Assembly: GCA_043228905.1 (NCBI GenBank)
Contig: JBHGNT010000001.1
Span: 28,024,001 to 28,088,000 of the forward strand
DNA: 64,000 bases
From: Azolla caroliniana
Taxonomy: Eukaryota > Polypodiophyta
Direction of reading: 5' to 3'
This document shows positions 1 through 11,100 of this stretch, one piece after another (the stretch's first letter is position 1; each line of letters begins with the position of its first letter). The notes beneath the pieces are model-generated. The model was not told the DNA's origin and did no database searches. It saw only the letters and a list, made by a program, of their open reading frames with translations. The position numbers and the translations under genes are program-made.

Positions 1-211
1 TTTAACCACTTTCACTCATCATTCGTGCATGCATAAAAGCAAAGTTCCACACATCCTATATGTCATTGATGTTGTAACTTGAACATGATACTTCTTCTAC
101 TCTTGATATGGCATTGATGTTGTAGGTCAATACTTCTTAAACTAGTGTTGTCATCGTACCCACTTTGAACAATATTCACACTTCCATCAATATGACTATC
201 CAATTTAGGGC
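1..211. other. Flanking intergenic DNA left of element H
   Basis: AT-rich sequence with no supportable gene. It is continuous with the DNA beginning at 18456 once element H and one copy of its target duplication are removed, so 1-216 and 18456 onward formed one stretch before the insertion. A short phrase (cattgatgttgta) occurs twice, near 64 and 111. Confidence 0.6.
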
Positions 212-216
212 CTAAC
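212..216. repeat. Target-site duplication of element H, left copy (CTAAC)
   Basis: CTAAC directly precedes the left LTR. The identical CTAAC directly follows the right LTR at 18451-18455. A perfect 5-bp duplication flush with both TG...CA termini fixes the element borders. Confidence 0.93.
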
Positions 217-656
217 TGTTGCCATTTTGGAACACGATCCGCAGTCAGTCCTTCAACCTAGACCTCAAAGTGGGTGTGGAACAACGAACAGGGGTTTAAG
301 CGTAATGCGTAAGGGAAGAACCCCTGTACCCTATCAACGTATAAGGGAAGACGGCTACAACCGAATCCCTATCAAGGGTTACACTTACGTACTTCAACGC
401 TTAAGTATTCAAGACACCCACACTGAATTAGTCGTAGCTATACATAGAAAATAAGAGAAGATAGAATTCTATTATCATGCGTTTCCTTACATTCCCAGAC
501 TTACATGCACCTCCATCAGAGGTTTTCTGCCCTTTATATATGCAGGGTCTAATTAACCGTTCACGCTCCCTTCGTGAACCGTTACATGCGTTATGCTCTT
601 ATATAATTTCTTATTCCTACGCTTTTGTCCGTCGGTTACTATTCCGGCGGACAACA
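217..656 (-). repeat. LTR of element H, left (3' LTR in element orientation)
   Basis: 440 bp, TGTTG...CAACA. It is nearly collinear with 18012-18450, with about 20 substitutions and a 1-bp length difference. A minus-strand TATATAAAG at 540-532 is a plausible promoter box. Short open frames within it are chance. Confidence 0.93.
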
Positions 657-703
657 CTTGGCACGCATGTGGGACACTGCCTTTGCACGTCAAACCCATC
701 CCG

Positions 704-2953
704 TTAATCTTCTTCCAAGATGGCCTGGATGTTCGGCTCTGTTGTGGTGACCTCGTTCGGAGGTGATGTAGGGCCCGTAGGTGCATCGTGGTGTGGCTCC
801 TTTGTTTGGTCGGGCTGGTTTCTCTCGGCGTCGCTGTAGCCGTGTGTGGGTGGTCCGGGTACGGTGGGCTCTTCTTGAGTTAGTGGGTTGGGCTCCGCCG
901 TTGTCGTGCTTGCATTCGGCTGCGGCTCTGCCTCCATTGTTACGTCCTCCGTGGTGTTGGCCGTTTTTGTATGTTCCTGGGAGTGGGGCGGAGATTCCAC
1001 CTAGTCCGCACCTTTCTCCACGTGGTCTGATGATAGTGTGGGCTCGTGCGGTTGGACCTCTTGTTGGGTAGTGGTTTCGCTGTCTGATCTCGTGGGGAAC
1101 TCCGCTCGTCGGTCCCCGCTATTCTCCATCGTTGTCATCTCTGGTGATCGGGCCTGAGGTTCTTCTTCTTCGGTTGTGGCCGGAATTGGCGTCGCGCTGG
1201 ATTCCTCGTTTGTGAGCGTGTTGCCGGCTTGTGTGATCTGGTGAAATAGCTCCTCCTGACTTTCACCATAATCATCTAAGAGCTGTGCGAGTTCTTCGGA
1301 GTGTTGGTCTGCTAGCGCACGATAGTCTTGCGCTAGGTCCTCCTGTACGGTCGCAATGCTCTCCTCATTTAGTTTATAGAAACCTTGACCGTCTTTTCGC
1401 CGGTTCTCCCAGTCCGCACAATACGCGTGCAATTCCGTTGCTTGGGTTGCCCACGCCATCCATCCTTTGTCCAACGCCGTTTTCAATTGCGCTGTGAACC
1501 TCTCCCGATTTGTTTGGAGAAGGATCCACACGTTATCTGTGATGGCCTGGCAACGGTTGCGTGCGTCTTCCATCGACTTCTGGAGATTTGCGATTTCCTG
1601 CTATTTAACGGTTGCCGCTTCCTCATACGTGGTCTTCAGGCCCGCCCACAGTTGGGATTCCTTTGCATGCTGTACTTCTAATTTCCCCATCTCATTGTTT
1701 AGGTGGATTTCGAGTTGATGCCTTCTGTCTTGTTCGACCACCAACTGCTCATCGAACCATACCTTCTTTTTTTCTAATAAGGCCCGAAGTCCTGCTATTG
1801 CCGCCTCCGATTTCTTTGCGTCCTCTCGTAATTGTGCGCTATCGTCCTTTGTTCGGATGTGCCGAGCTACCTCCGTAGCTAGTTTCTCTTCAAGAGTTTT
1901 TACTACCTTCCGTCCGTTAGCCCGTATCTCCTTTTCTCTGTCTCAGGATTGGCATAGTTTTGCTCGAAGACGGTCAATTTCGGATTCCGCTAGTTGCACG
2001 GCCCTTTTTGCTTTTGAGGCGATGGCAGTCTGAGCCTCGATTTCTTCTTTTAGAGCGTCGATTACGTGGTTCGGTGGCGGGGTTGCATGTTGTGCCGTAA
2101 TCGCGTGAGCTTCCAACTCCGCGATGCGTGCGTTGGCTTTTTGCAGTTCGGCTTCGGTCAGTTTAACCTTCTTCCAGACATTCTTATTTTTTATGGCCAT
2201 CTCCTTGGCGCCCGTGCTGACCTTTGCCAGTTCCCGATGGACTTCGACTAGGGCCGTGTTTAAGGGCGATATCTCCATCCCCACTCGCCGTACCTCGGCG
2301 TTCCTCTATCTGCCGACCCTGGCTAGCCGGTCCTCATCGTCGCTCTCTGTTGTTTGTGTTAGGGTGCGCTCGATCATCTGGCGTTCTGCATGCTCCTCGG
2401 CCATTCGTTGGGCGGCTTTGACCTTATGTGTTGCTAGGAACTCCATGAGCTCAAAAGAAGTACCGAACTGCAAGAGGGCGCTGAACTCGTGGGCCGTATC
2501 CGGGATATCCGGATATGCCAAAACCTCGCTTTCCGCTGTCAATACGGCTTTCCCTCGTTGGGACTGAGTCGTAATAATCGGTCGTGGCTCCCGGATGATT
2601 TCGAAGGTGGTATTCGGTTCCGCTGTTGCGGAGCCTTCGCCTTCGGTCGGTGTCTCCGTTGCCGTGGGGGCATTTTTTTACCAACCCCCGCCCATCTTTC
2701 CTGTCCAATCTACGTTGTTTGGTCTGGGGCTTTCTTGCAGTGTTTCGGTCTCTAGTTCTGGGGCTGCTTCCATGGAGCGTCTCGACTGTTCCTCCTGCGT
2801 TGTCCGTGTGTCCGGCTGGTCGGTAGGAGGTGTTGTCCTTGGGTCTGGCTGGGCCGGTTGGTGTTCCTCTTCCCACTCTGGGGCCGATAACTCCGCTAAC
2901 CTGCGTTTCGCGGATCGGGGCGGGGTCGTGGGTTGGCTGGGCTGCGGTGTTGG
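704..2953 (-). pseudogene. Element H 3'-proximal ORF: long charged coiled-coil protein, interrupted by stops
   Basis: A single minus-strand frame runs from the A insertion at 2953 to a stop at 704-706, about 750 codons, with no frameshift I can see. It is broken by in-frame stops at 2678-2680, 2306-2308, 1943-1945, 1601-1603 and 1001-1003; several look like C-to-T changes of CAA, CAG or CGA codons. The first part is rich in Pro, Thr and Glu. The middle, about 2540-1200, has heptad-like runs of Glu, Lys, Ala and Leu typical of long coiled coils. The tail is again Pro/Thr/Glu-rich. I see no zinc knuckle, protease, integrase or RT motif. It lies in sense just upstream of the 3' LTR, where extra or envelope-like ORFs of some plant retroelements lie. 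I do not recognise the family. Its N-terminus was cut off by element A. Confidence 0.7.
2949..2953. repeat. Presumed target site of element A (GTTGG), unpaired
   Basis: GTTGG directly abuts the outer border of A's 3' LTR. The partner copy expected beyond A's 5' LTR is absent, because that LTR is cut at 7700 and followed by element B. Confidence 0.5.
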
Positions 2954-3671
2954 TGTCAAGAACTACACGCTCCCTATGCGCAACGCTCGGCCACAACCGA
3001 GCTTAGAATCATACACAGAAAATGGGAAGCGAAAGACACGACACAAAGGAGAGAAAGAGTACATAGGATGTTTAACGTGGAAAACCCTTAAAGGGAAAAT
3101 CCACGGGAGTCCACAGACTCCAAACTATCACTATATATGAATGTACAATGGTGGAGCATCGAGGCAACAACCTCGAGCTTGCTATCTTCGCCACAGTCGG
3201 TGGTTACAACAGAGATGCAAACTCTTCGTCTCTTTCTCTCTTTCTCTCTCTCTGTACAATGTTACGCGCTCTCTCTTCTTGCACCAACAAGAATGACAAC
3301 AACACTATCAAAAGTTTGCCCTAAGTCATATTTATACTAATATGACTTTTCGGCTATTTACAAATATAGCCATGATGGACTCTCAGAAACATATTTACGA
3401 ATATGTCTCTTCATCCAGAGAGCGCTCCTCACCGGGCCTACATCATCCGGATCTTGCCATGCACTCGTCATCCGGTTCTGACCGGGTCTGCGCTATCCGG
3501 CTCTCCGTAGCCGGGTACTCCTCATCCGGTTCTCACCGGGTCTGCGCTATCCGGCTCTCCGTAACCGGGTACTCCTCATCCGGTTTCGGCCGAGGCCTAT
3601 CGGCCTCGGCCGAGTTTGCTCATCAACATTGTTCTTCTCCCTTCCCATCCGGAGGGACTTGTTTCCTAACA
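2954..3671 (-). repeat. Element A 3' LTR (complete, 718 bp)
   Basis: On the minus strand it starts TGTTAGG next to the polypurine tract and ends TTGACA at 2954. A TATAAATA box lies on the minus strand at 3336-3329, with CT/GA-rich sequence at 3223-3265 downstream of it. The segment 3420-3620 contains a short internal tandem duplication of a CCGG-rich unit of about 66 bp (around 3464-3585). Confidence 0.9.
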
Positions 3672-3673
3672 AA

Positions 3674-3683
3674 CTCCCCCTTC
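3674..3683 (-). promoter_or_regulatory. Element A polypurine tract
   Basis: GAAGGGGGAG on the minus strand, two bases before the TGTTAGG start of the 3' LTR. It is the usual plus-strand priming tract for an LTR element and overlaps the stop codon of the RNase H frame (3684-3682). Confidence 0.88.
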
Positions 3684-6600
3684 ACTCCGGCATGGGATGT
3701 CTTACTAGTCCGACTCGCTTCCGGCATGCATCCAGCTTGTCGGGTATCAGTACTTTGGTCAGCATATCTGACCCATTCTCGGCTGTGTGGATCTTCGTCA
3801 GCGCGAACTCCTGGTCATCTACTCTTTCTCGGATCCAGTGATACCTTCGCTGAATATGCTTCGTTCGGGAATGGTAGGCCGCATTCTTAGCAAGGTGGAT
3901 GGCACTTTGCCTGTCGCAATAGAGCCGATATTCATCTTGCCGGATACCGAGCTCTCCGATGAAGTCCTTCATCCATAATATTTCCTTGCCAGCTTCCACA
4001 ACCGCCATGTACTCCGCCTCCGTGGTTGACAACGCAACCGTCTTCTGCAGCCTCGACTGCCACGAAACAACTCCCCCTTCATATGTCATTACATACCCGG
4101 ATGTAGATCGACTGGTATCCACATCAACCGACATGTCCGAATCGGTAAAACCGTCAAGTTGAGGTTTTCCGGAGCCGAATCGGAGACACATATGCGAAGT
4201 ACAGAAGGAGTATCAGGAAGTCGCCTCCTTCGAACTTCTTCACAAACACGCAGTGATCGGCCTACATCTTGTGGTACCCTTAATCGGCCATGAAGGAGTC
4301 GAACTTCCGGTACCATTGTCGGGGAGCCTGCTTCAGTCCGTACATGATCTTCCTCAACCGGCATACCAGGTGCTCCTTCCCTTTCTCCACGAATCCTTCC
4401 GGTTGTTGCATGTAGATCTCCTCTTCGAGGTCACCGTGAAGAAATGTCGTCTTCACGTGCAACTGCTCTACCTCAAGGTCCATGCTTGCCGCTATACTCA
4501 GCACCGTCCGGATGGAGGTCATCTTTACTACCGGGGCCAATATCTCGTCGAAGTCCACGCCCTTCTTTTGCTGGAACCCCTTCACCACGATCCTGGCTTT
4601 GTATCTCGGGGGGTTGCCGGCATCTCCCGGTTTCAACTTGTACACCCACTTATTTCGGAGTGCCCGCTTTCCTTTCGACAACTCCACCAATTCGTACATA
4701 TGGTTCTCATGCAGGGAATCCATCTCATCCTGCATGGCACTTAACCATTTGTGGCTGTGGGTGTCATCCTTCGCTTCTTCGAAGCTTTCTGGCTCCCCCT
4801 CATCGGTTAGCAGCACATGCTCTGCATCCGGAAATCTCCGGGGGGGCCTTCTCTCTCTAAGAGGATATCTCCGTCTCTGGGCTTCGGTAACCGGCTCCTC
4901 CATTTGCTCTTCATCCGAATCCGATTCGGGGTCTTGGCCGGTTCCGGTTTCAGCTTCCTCTACTTCTTCTTCTGCCGGTTCGGTATCCTCACCGTAACCG
5001 GCTGGTTCCTCAAGTGTTAACCGGTCTCTTGCCGGTTGGGTCTGCTCATCGTAGAATCGATCCTTATCGGTCGACTCAGAGTTTATTATCTTCTTCTCCG
5101 ACTCCCAGTCGGCGAGCATCTTGTCCTCCATGAAGATAATATCTCGACTCTGGAATATCTTCTTGTCGACCAGGTCCCACACTCGGTAGCCGAACTCATC
5201 GTCACCATAACTGAGGAATATGCATGGCCGGGTCTTTGGATCTAACTTTCCTCTCTGGTCCTTAGCTACATGCACATACGCGAGACACCCGAATACCTTC
5301 AGATGCCGATAGGACACTTCCTTACCAGTCCAGACTCTCTGTGGCGTGTCTCCATCAAAGGGTACTGAGGGTGAACTGTTTATCACATATGTCGTCGTCG
5401 ACAGTGCCTCAGCCCAAAACTTCTTGGGTAGTTTTGCATGCGCAAGCATACTTCGGACCCTCTCCATTATGGTCCAGTTCATCCTCTCGGCCAACCCGTT
5501 TAGTTGCAGCGTCTTCGGCACGGTAAATTCGAGCCGGATTCCCTTCGAGCGACAGTACTCCTTGAACTGCCCCTGGTATTCACCTCTGTTATCTGCTCGA
5601 ACCGCCTTCAGCTTCCGGCCGGTTTCTCTTTCCACTCTCGCGTGGAGCTCTTTGAAGACGGATAGCACCTGATCCTTCGTCTTCAATGGTGTGGCCCACA
5701 GCTTCCGACTGTGGTCATCTATGAACGTCACGAAGTACTGCGATCCGGCATGTGACTTCGTATCCACTTGACATACATCCGTATGCACCAACTCTAGTGG
5801 CGCAATACGTCTCATCGGTGGCCTGATCAGAAGGAGGTCCGGTTTTGTTTACCGACCAGACAATCAATGCACTTCTCCAAATGCACATTCTTCATTGGAA
5901 TGAGGTTGTCGTCAGCAAGCCTCTTCATCCCCTTCTCGCTCATGTGACACAGCCTCTTGTGCCACAACTCACCGGTAGTGTCGGATGCCACGTTCACTTC
6001 CTCCGAACATAACCGAGCATTCATCAGGTACAATGTGTTTACCTTCCGGGCCTGAGCCACAATCAGGCTCCCTTTGCTGAACTTCATGACACCGTTCCAG
6101 ATGCTACCCATGTAGCCTTCATCATCTAGCCGATCGGTTGATATCAGGTTCAGATGAACCTGCGGAACATGTCGGACATGCTTCAACAACATCTTGCAAC
6201 CGGTTGGTGTTGTCAACCACACGTCTCCTATGCCGACAATTCGGCATGTACCTTCATTCCCCATCCGGACACAACCGTGATCACCGGCTGTGTAGGATGA
6301 GAAGCATTTACGGTCCGGGGTACGGTGGAATGACGCTCCGGAGTCGACCACCCAGGTCATCTCGTCGCCGGCAAGGTTTATCTCACACTCCTCGGTGATG
6401 AGCATCAACTCTTCTTCACTCGTCGCGATTGCAGTCATTCCCTTCCGGTCCGTTCCCCTCCGGTCTTTACCGTTCCGGTCCGGTGTCCGCTTCGAATCGG
6501 TACCGTCGGTTTCCTTGTCTTTCCGGAAATGCCGACAGTTCTTCTGGAAGTGTCCCGGCTTGCCGCAATAAAAGCAAGCCGGTCTCCCCTTTGACTTTGA

Positions 6601-7269
6601 CCGTGTCCCCGACTTTTCCCGGTTCTGGGGATTATGGTTTCTTTGTCTTCCGCGTTCCGATTTGGTAAGGAGCGCTTTGGAGTCGGAGCTCGTATCTCTA
6701 TCTTTCCTACGCGCCTCCTCATATAGCAAGCTCGACTTTACTCTTGCTAGGGATAACCGTTTCCCTTCCGGCCCGGCGTTGCCCAAAGTGACAACCAACG
6801 TCTCCCAGCTATCCGAGAGGGAACCGAGCAGGAGTAGCGCTAGTACCTCGTCGGCGAGAGGTACTTCCAATGATGTAGCCTGGTGTATCAGCCCCTGGAA
6901 GGCATTCATGTGTTCCGCCATGCTGGAGCCATCTTGGTACCGGAGTCTTACTAGCTTCCGGAATACCGAAACCTGGTTAACAACATGTTTGTTCTGAAAC
7001 AGAATGCCGATCTTCTCCCAGAGCTCATGAGCCTTGCTCTCTTCATTGAAGTTGTTGTATAGGCTCATGTCGATGAAGCACCGTATGTACGTCGTTGTCT
7101 TCATGTGCATCACCTCCCATATCGTGGCGTCGATTTTGTCCGGTCTCTTGTCCCTGAACTGAACCGGCAACCAAAGATCTTTAACCACGAACATGTCCCT
7201 CATCTTCGACTTCCACACCGAATAGTTGGAGCCGGTGATCTTGAACATACCTCCCAACGAATCGTCCAT
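3682..7269 (-). pseudogene. Element A gag-pol (Copia), defective
   Basis: The polyprotein starts at the ATG 7269-7267. Gag has a Copia capsid-like region, then a CX2CX4HX4C knuckle (C-F-Y-C...H...C). Protease has DSGAS. A gag-pre-integrase HHCC region follows. A stop at 5829-5827 and a frame change at about 5826-5815 separate this block from the next. The next block (5815-4280) carries the integrase core and the first half of RT, including YGLKQAP. The first RT catalytic Asp of the QLDVKTAFL motif is His (codon 4459-4457). The frame then stops at 4282-4280 and, near 4195, jumps straight from LILLLY to RNase H sequence (LDGFTDSD..., STTEAEY). The YVDD box and the rest of RT are therefore missing. 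RNase H ends at 3682. This copy cannot make active RT. Confidence 0.9.
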
Positions 7270-7284
7270 TTTCTGTGTCGTTTT

Positions 7285-7296
7285 GCTCTGATACCA
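7285..7296 (-). promoter_or_regulatory. Element A primer-binding site (initiator tRNA-Met)
   Basis: TGGTATCAGAGC on the minus strand, complementary to the 3' end of initiator tRNA-Met. It is separated by three bases from the inner end of the 5' LTR at 7300. Confidence 0.93.
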
Positions 7297-7299
7297 ATT

Positions 7300-7574
7300 T
7301 GTCAAGAACTGCACGCTCCCTATGTGCAACGCTCGGCCACAACCGAGCTTAGAATCATACACAGAAAATGGGAAGCGAAAGACATGACACAAAGGAGAGA
7401 AAGAGTACACAGGATGTTTAACGTGGAAAACCCTTAGAGGGAAAAACCATGGGAGTCCACAGACTCCAAACTATCACTATATATGAATGTACAATGGTGG
7501 AGCACCGAGGCAACAACCTCGAGCTTGCTATCTTCGCCACAGTCGGCGGTTACAACAGAGATGTGAACTCTTCG

Positions 7575-7618
<44 letters not shown>

Positions 7619-7700
7619 CACTGTTACGCGCTCTCTCTTCTTGCACCAACAAGAATGACAACAACACTATCAAAAGTTTGCCCTAAGTCATATTTATACT
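7300..7700 (-). repeat. Element A 5' LTR, truncated at element B
   Basis: Matches 2954-3338 of the other LTR, then stops at the B border. The minus-strand TATAAATA box is just retained (7698-7691), but everything upstream of it in A's orientation is gone. It holds a long pure CT tract at about 7577-7614, where the partner LTR has an interrupted one. Confidence 0.93.
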
Positions 7701-8030
7701 TGTTGAGCGGCAAGCTCAACCGGAGCCGGATCGACTGAATAAGCCGGAGCCAGTAAGCGAGACGGATCGGGCGAAACGGATCGGTATGACGGTGAGCAAC
7801 CGAACCGGCAAGCAGTGGAGGCCGGGTGCAATCCGTAACCGGCAGTCCAATCGGAAGCCTAGAATAGGATAGACTACTAGGTATTTATAGTCTCGTAGTA
7901 AGTGTCAGATGCTCGTGTGAGCATCGAAGTACATGGTACTTCTGTCAATCCCAAGAGGACTTGTATAAATAGTGCTACTTAGCACAGTGTGTAAACACAG
8001 AGTCTTGATATAATTTTGAAATTGTGTTCT

Positions 8031-8068
<38 letters not shown>

Positions 8069-8107
8069 GTTCTCTGTTTTACGCTTCCGCAAACACTTAC
8101 GTTTACA
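7701..8107 (+). repeat. Element B 5' LTR
   Basis: 407 bp, TGTTGAGCGG to CGTTTACA. A TATAAAT box is at 7964-7970, followed by a pure CT tract at about 8034-8065. It joins the PBS without a gap. Confidence 0.95.
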
Positions 8108-8119
8108 TGGTATCAGAGC
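8108..8119 (+). promoter_or_regulatory. Element B primer-binding site (initiator tRNA-Met)
   Basis: TGGTATCAGAGC directly after the 5' LTR, the usual Copia tRNA-iMet primer site. Confidence 0.96.
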
Positions 8120-11100
8120 GCGAGGGTTGAGAACCTCTGCTGCAGACATTTACTCTTGAGAAGAAAACCCTAATAGGTCGAAAACAGACACAGTAGAAGA
8201 CATGGATAGAGGCATGGCTACGTCGCTCCCGGTAGAGAAGCTCGACAGGAGCAACTACGCATCCTGGTCTTACAAGATGCACCAGTGCCTGCTTGGACAC
8301 GAGTACTGGAGTTATGTCGAAGGAGCGAATGATGCGGCGCCAGACTCGGCACACAAGGACTTCCCGGTATGGGAACAAGCGGCAAGCAGGGTGATGTACT
8401 GCTTCGCATCTAGTGTCGGCGATCAGCTGCTCAGCCACATCCGTGACGCCAAGACACCGAAGGATGCTTGGGGGAACCTGAAAAAGGTTTTCGCCACAAG
8501 CACCACTGCCCGGAAGCTGCAACTTAGACAGGAGTTGAGCAATGTTCGACAGAAGAACATGTTCGTAGCAGACTACACGGGCCGGATAAAGGAGATATGC
8601 GACTCTATCAATGTTACCGTAGAGGAAGACGAGATGGTGCAGGTATGTCTCGGAGGCCTGGCGTCCAAGTTCGGAGCGTTCCGGACTGCGGTGTGTACAA
8701 GGGAGAATACCCCCTCATTCTTCGACTTACAGTCGATGCTCCTTATAGAGGAGAACCACGCCGGTGCATCTACCAGTGCATCCCCGGACATCCAAATGTT
8801 GTACACGGGAACGGATTGGTTCCGTGGGCGTGGTGGAAGAGGTGGGTCGGCACACAATGGAGGCGGCCGGCAAGAGCAGGAACGGAGGCACTATGAGCGT
8901 GCCGACAGCAGTTCCGGGACTTCCACAAGCAGGGGGAGTCAAGGCGGTGCCGGAAGCCGACAAGACAAATCCACTACGGAATGCTGGTATTGTGGCAAAA
9001 AGGACCACTGGAAAAGCGAGTGTTGGAGAAAGCGTGCCGATTCGGACAAATCCGGATCCGGCAAGACCGGTAAGGATGGCCGGCAAAACTCGCACTACGC
9101 AAACGGATCAGAAGGATCCGGAACCGGAAAGGCCAGTAAGGGGCCAACCTTGGTGATGAATCACAAGGCAAACTCAATGAAGAAGACCACTTCCAAAACG
9201 GAGGAAGTGTGGTATGTTGATTCCGGCGTGTCGAACCACATGACGAGCCACAAAGAGTGGTTCTCCTTTCTGGAGAGACCGGATCAACTAGGAGTAGTCG
9301 AAACCGGAGAAGACACTCCACACCCAATCGTGCACGTCGGAGAAGTCCCTCTAAGCCACGTCGGACAGAAAGGGAAGCTGATGAACATGTTACACGTTCC
9401 GACGATCACGAAGAACCTGGTGTCCGTCGGTCAAATTGTCGACCAGGGGATGCAGGTCCGGTTTACGCACCTCGGGTGCTTCATTGAGGATGAAGGCGAA
9501 GTCATTGCGCAAGGGCGCAGAGACGGGAGGATGTTTATCCTCAACACCAATGACTTTGGCACCGCTCTGTTCGCGAATCGATAGAAGGTCGAGTCGGACA
9601 TCGACCTGTGGCACAAGCGGATAGGCCATGTCAACTACCGGAGGCTTCAAGATCTGCAAACGAAACAAGTTGTTTTCGGTTTGCCGAAGTTCAGCGGCCG
9701 GAGAGCCGAAATTTGTGAAGCCTGCCAACTTCGGAAGCAACATCGGCTTCCATTCCCCACCGAATGGAACCAGAGCCGTAACAAGCTCGATCTCATCCAT
9801 TCGGATGTGTGGGGACCGGCACAAAGTGTAAGCCTTGGCGGGAGCTGATACTTCGTCTCCTTCATCGACGACTATACTCGGCATACTTGGATCTACCTCA
9901 TTGAGCGGAAGAGCGAAGTCTTCGACTGTTTCCGGAGCCTCCAGAAGATGGTGGAACGGGAATCGGAGAGGAAGATCAAATGCCTTCGGTCGGATGGCGG
10001 AAAGGAATATTTTTCCGGCCAATTCACTAGTTATCTGCAGCAGAAGGGAATTCGGCGAGAGTTCAGCTGCAGATACACACCGGAGCAAAACGGTGTGGCC
10101 GAAAGGAAGAACAGGACACTCGTCGAAGCGGCAAGGACAATGCTGGAGGAAAAGAGCATGCCCCGGTTCTACTCGTCGAGGCGGTCCGGACGGCCGTCTA
10201 CATACAAAACCGCATTGGTGACAAGGTGTCAGCTCATGAGCTGTATTTCGGGCGCAAGCCGAACTTGACACACCTTCGGATATTCGGGCAGCATAGCATA
10301 TGTGCATGTGTCGGATCAGAAGCGGAGAAAGCTGGATGCAAAATCGGAAAAATGCATCCTAGTCGGCTATGCTCAAGAGCAAAAGGGGTATAAGTGCTAT
10401 AACCCCCGGACGAAGGAAGTTCGAGTTAGCCGGGATGTCGAGTTCGATGAATCGACATCCTGGTATTCCGTACCCACTCCAACTTCTGATCCCGACCCAA
10501 TGTCGGAAGATCAGGCCAGTGAGCATGAATCAGCCCTGGCAGATGATGATGATGCAGGGACTCAAGATGAGAGTCCAGAATCGTTACGGTTGAGTGGACC
10601 GAACGAGCGACTGAGTCGGTTGGACCAGTCGGATGAAGAGACGACAAGTGGTGGAGACTCTGCCGTGCTCTCCCCGCGCAAGGAACCGAGGAAACGGTTC
10701 ACGCGCAAAGAGAAAGGGAAAAGGAAGATGCCGGAATTCGAAACCGGCAACGATGAGTCGGATCGGTGCGTATCCGACTCCGGAAAGGAGAAAGGCAGAT
10801 CTTCGGCAACGAAGACCGAACTGGCCAAGAAGGGCCTCAAATCAGGTGACGGTGCGTTGCGCCGATCAACCCGTCAGAAGGATCCCGTCGTGCGGTAGGG
10901 GTACAATGAATACATGGCGCATCATTATGCGTACATGACTAAGGTGACAAAAGTGTGCGAGCCGGAGAGCTACGCAGAAGCGGCAAAGGACGCAAATTGG
11001 CGTGCCGCTATGGACGAAGAAATGCGGGCACTCAATGCCAACGAAACTTGGGACCTAGTTGATCCTCCCCGTCATTGTAAACCTGTCGGATGCAAGTGGG

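Larger units (their letters stand above)
2954..7700 (-). mobile_element. Element A: Copia retrotransposon, minus strand, 5' LTR truncated
   Basis: In element orientation the order is a truncated 5' LTR (7700-7300), PBS (7296-7285), gag-protease-integrase-RT-RNase H remnants (7269-3682), polypurine tract (3683-3674) and a full 718-bp 3' LTR (3671-2954). The domain order PR-INT-RT-RH is that of Copia (Ty1-type) elements. The outer 333 bp of the 5' LTR, matching 3339-3671, are missing where element B begins. Across the shared part, the two LTRs differ at about 12 positions in 385, plus a CT-tract length change. The element is dead: it has a frame break between the gag-protease and integrase blocks, a deletion through the RT active site and further stops. 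Confidence 0.93.

Noticed and set aside
227-454. Open frame inside the left LTR of H, with a counterpart at 18100-18351
   Set aside because: It lies within LTR sequence, antisense to the inferred element direction, and is cut by a stop in one copy. No protein motif.
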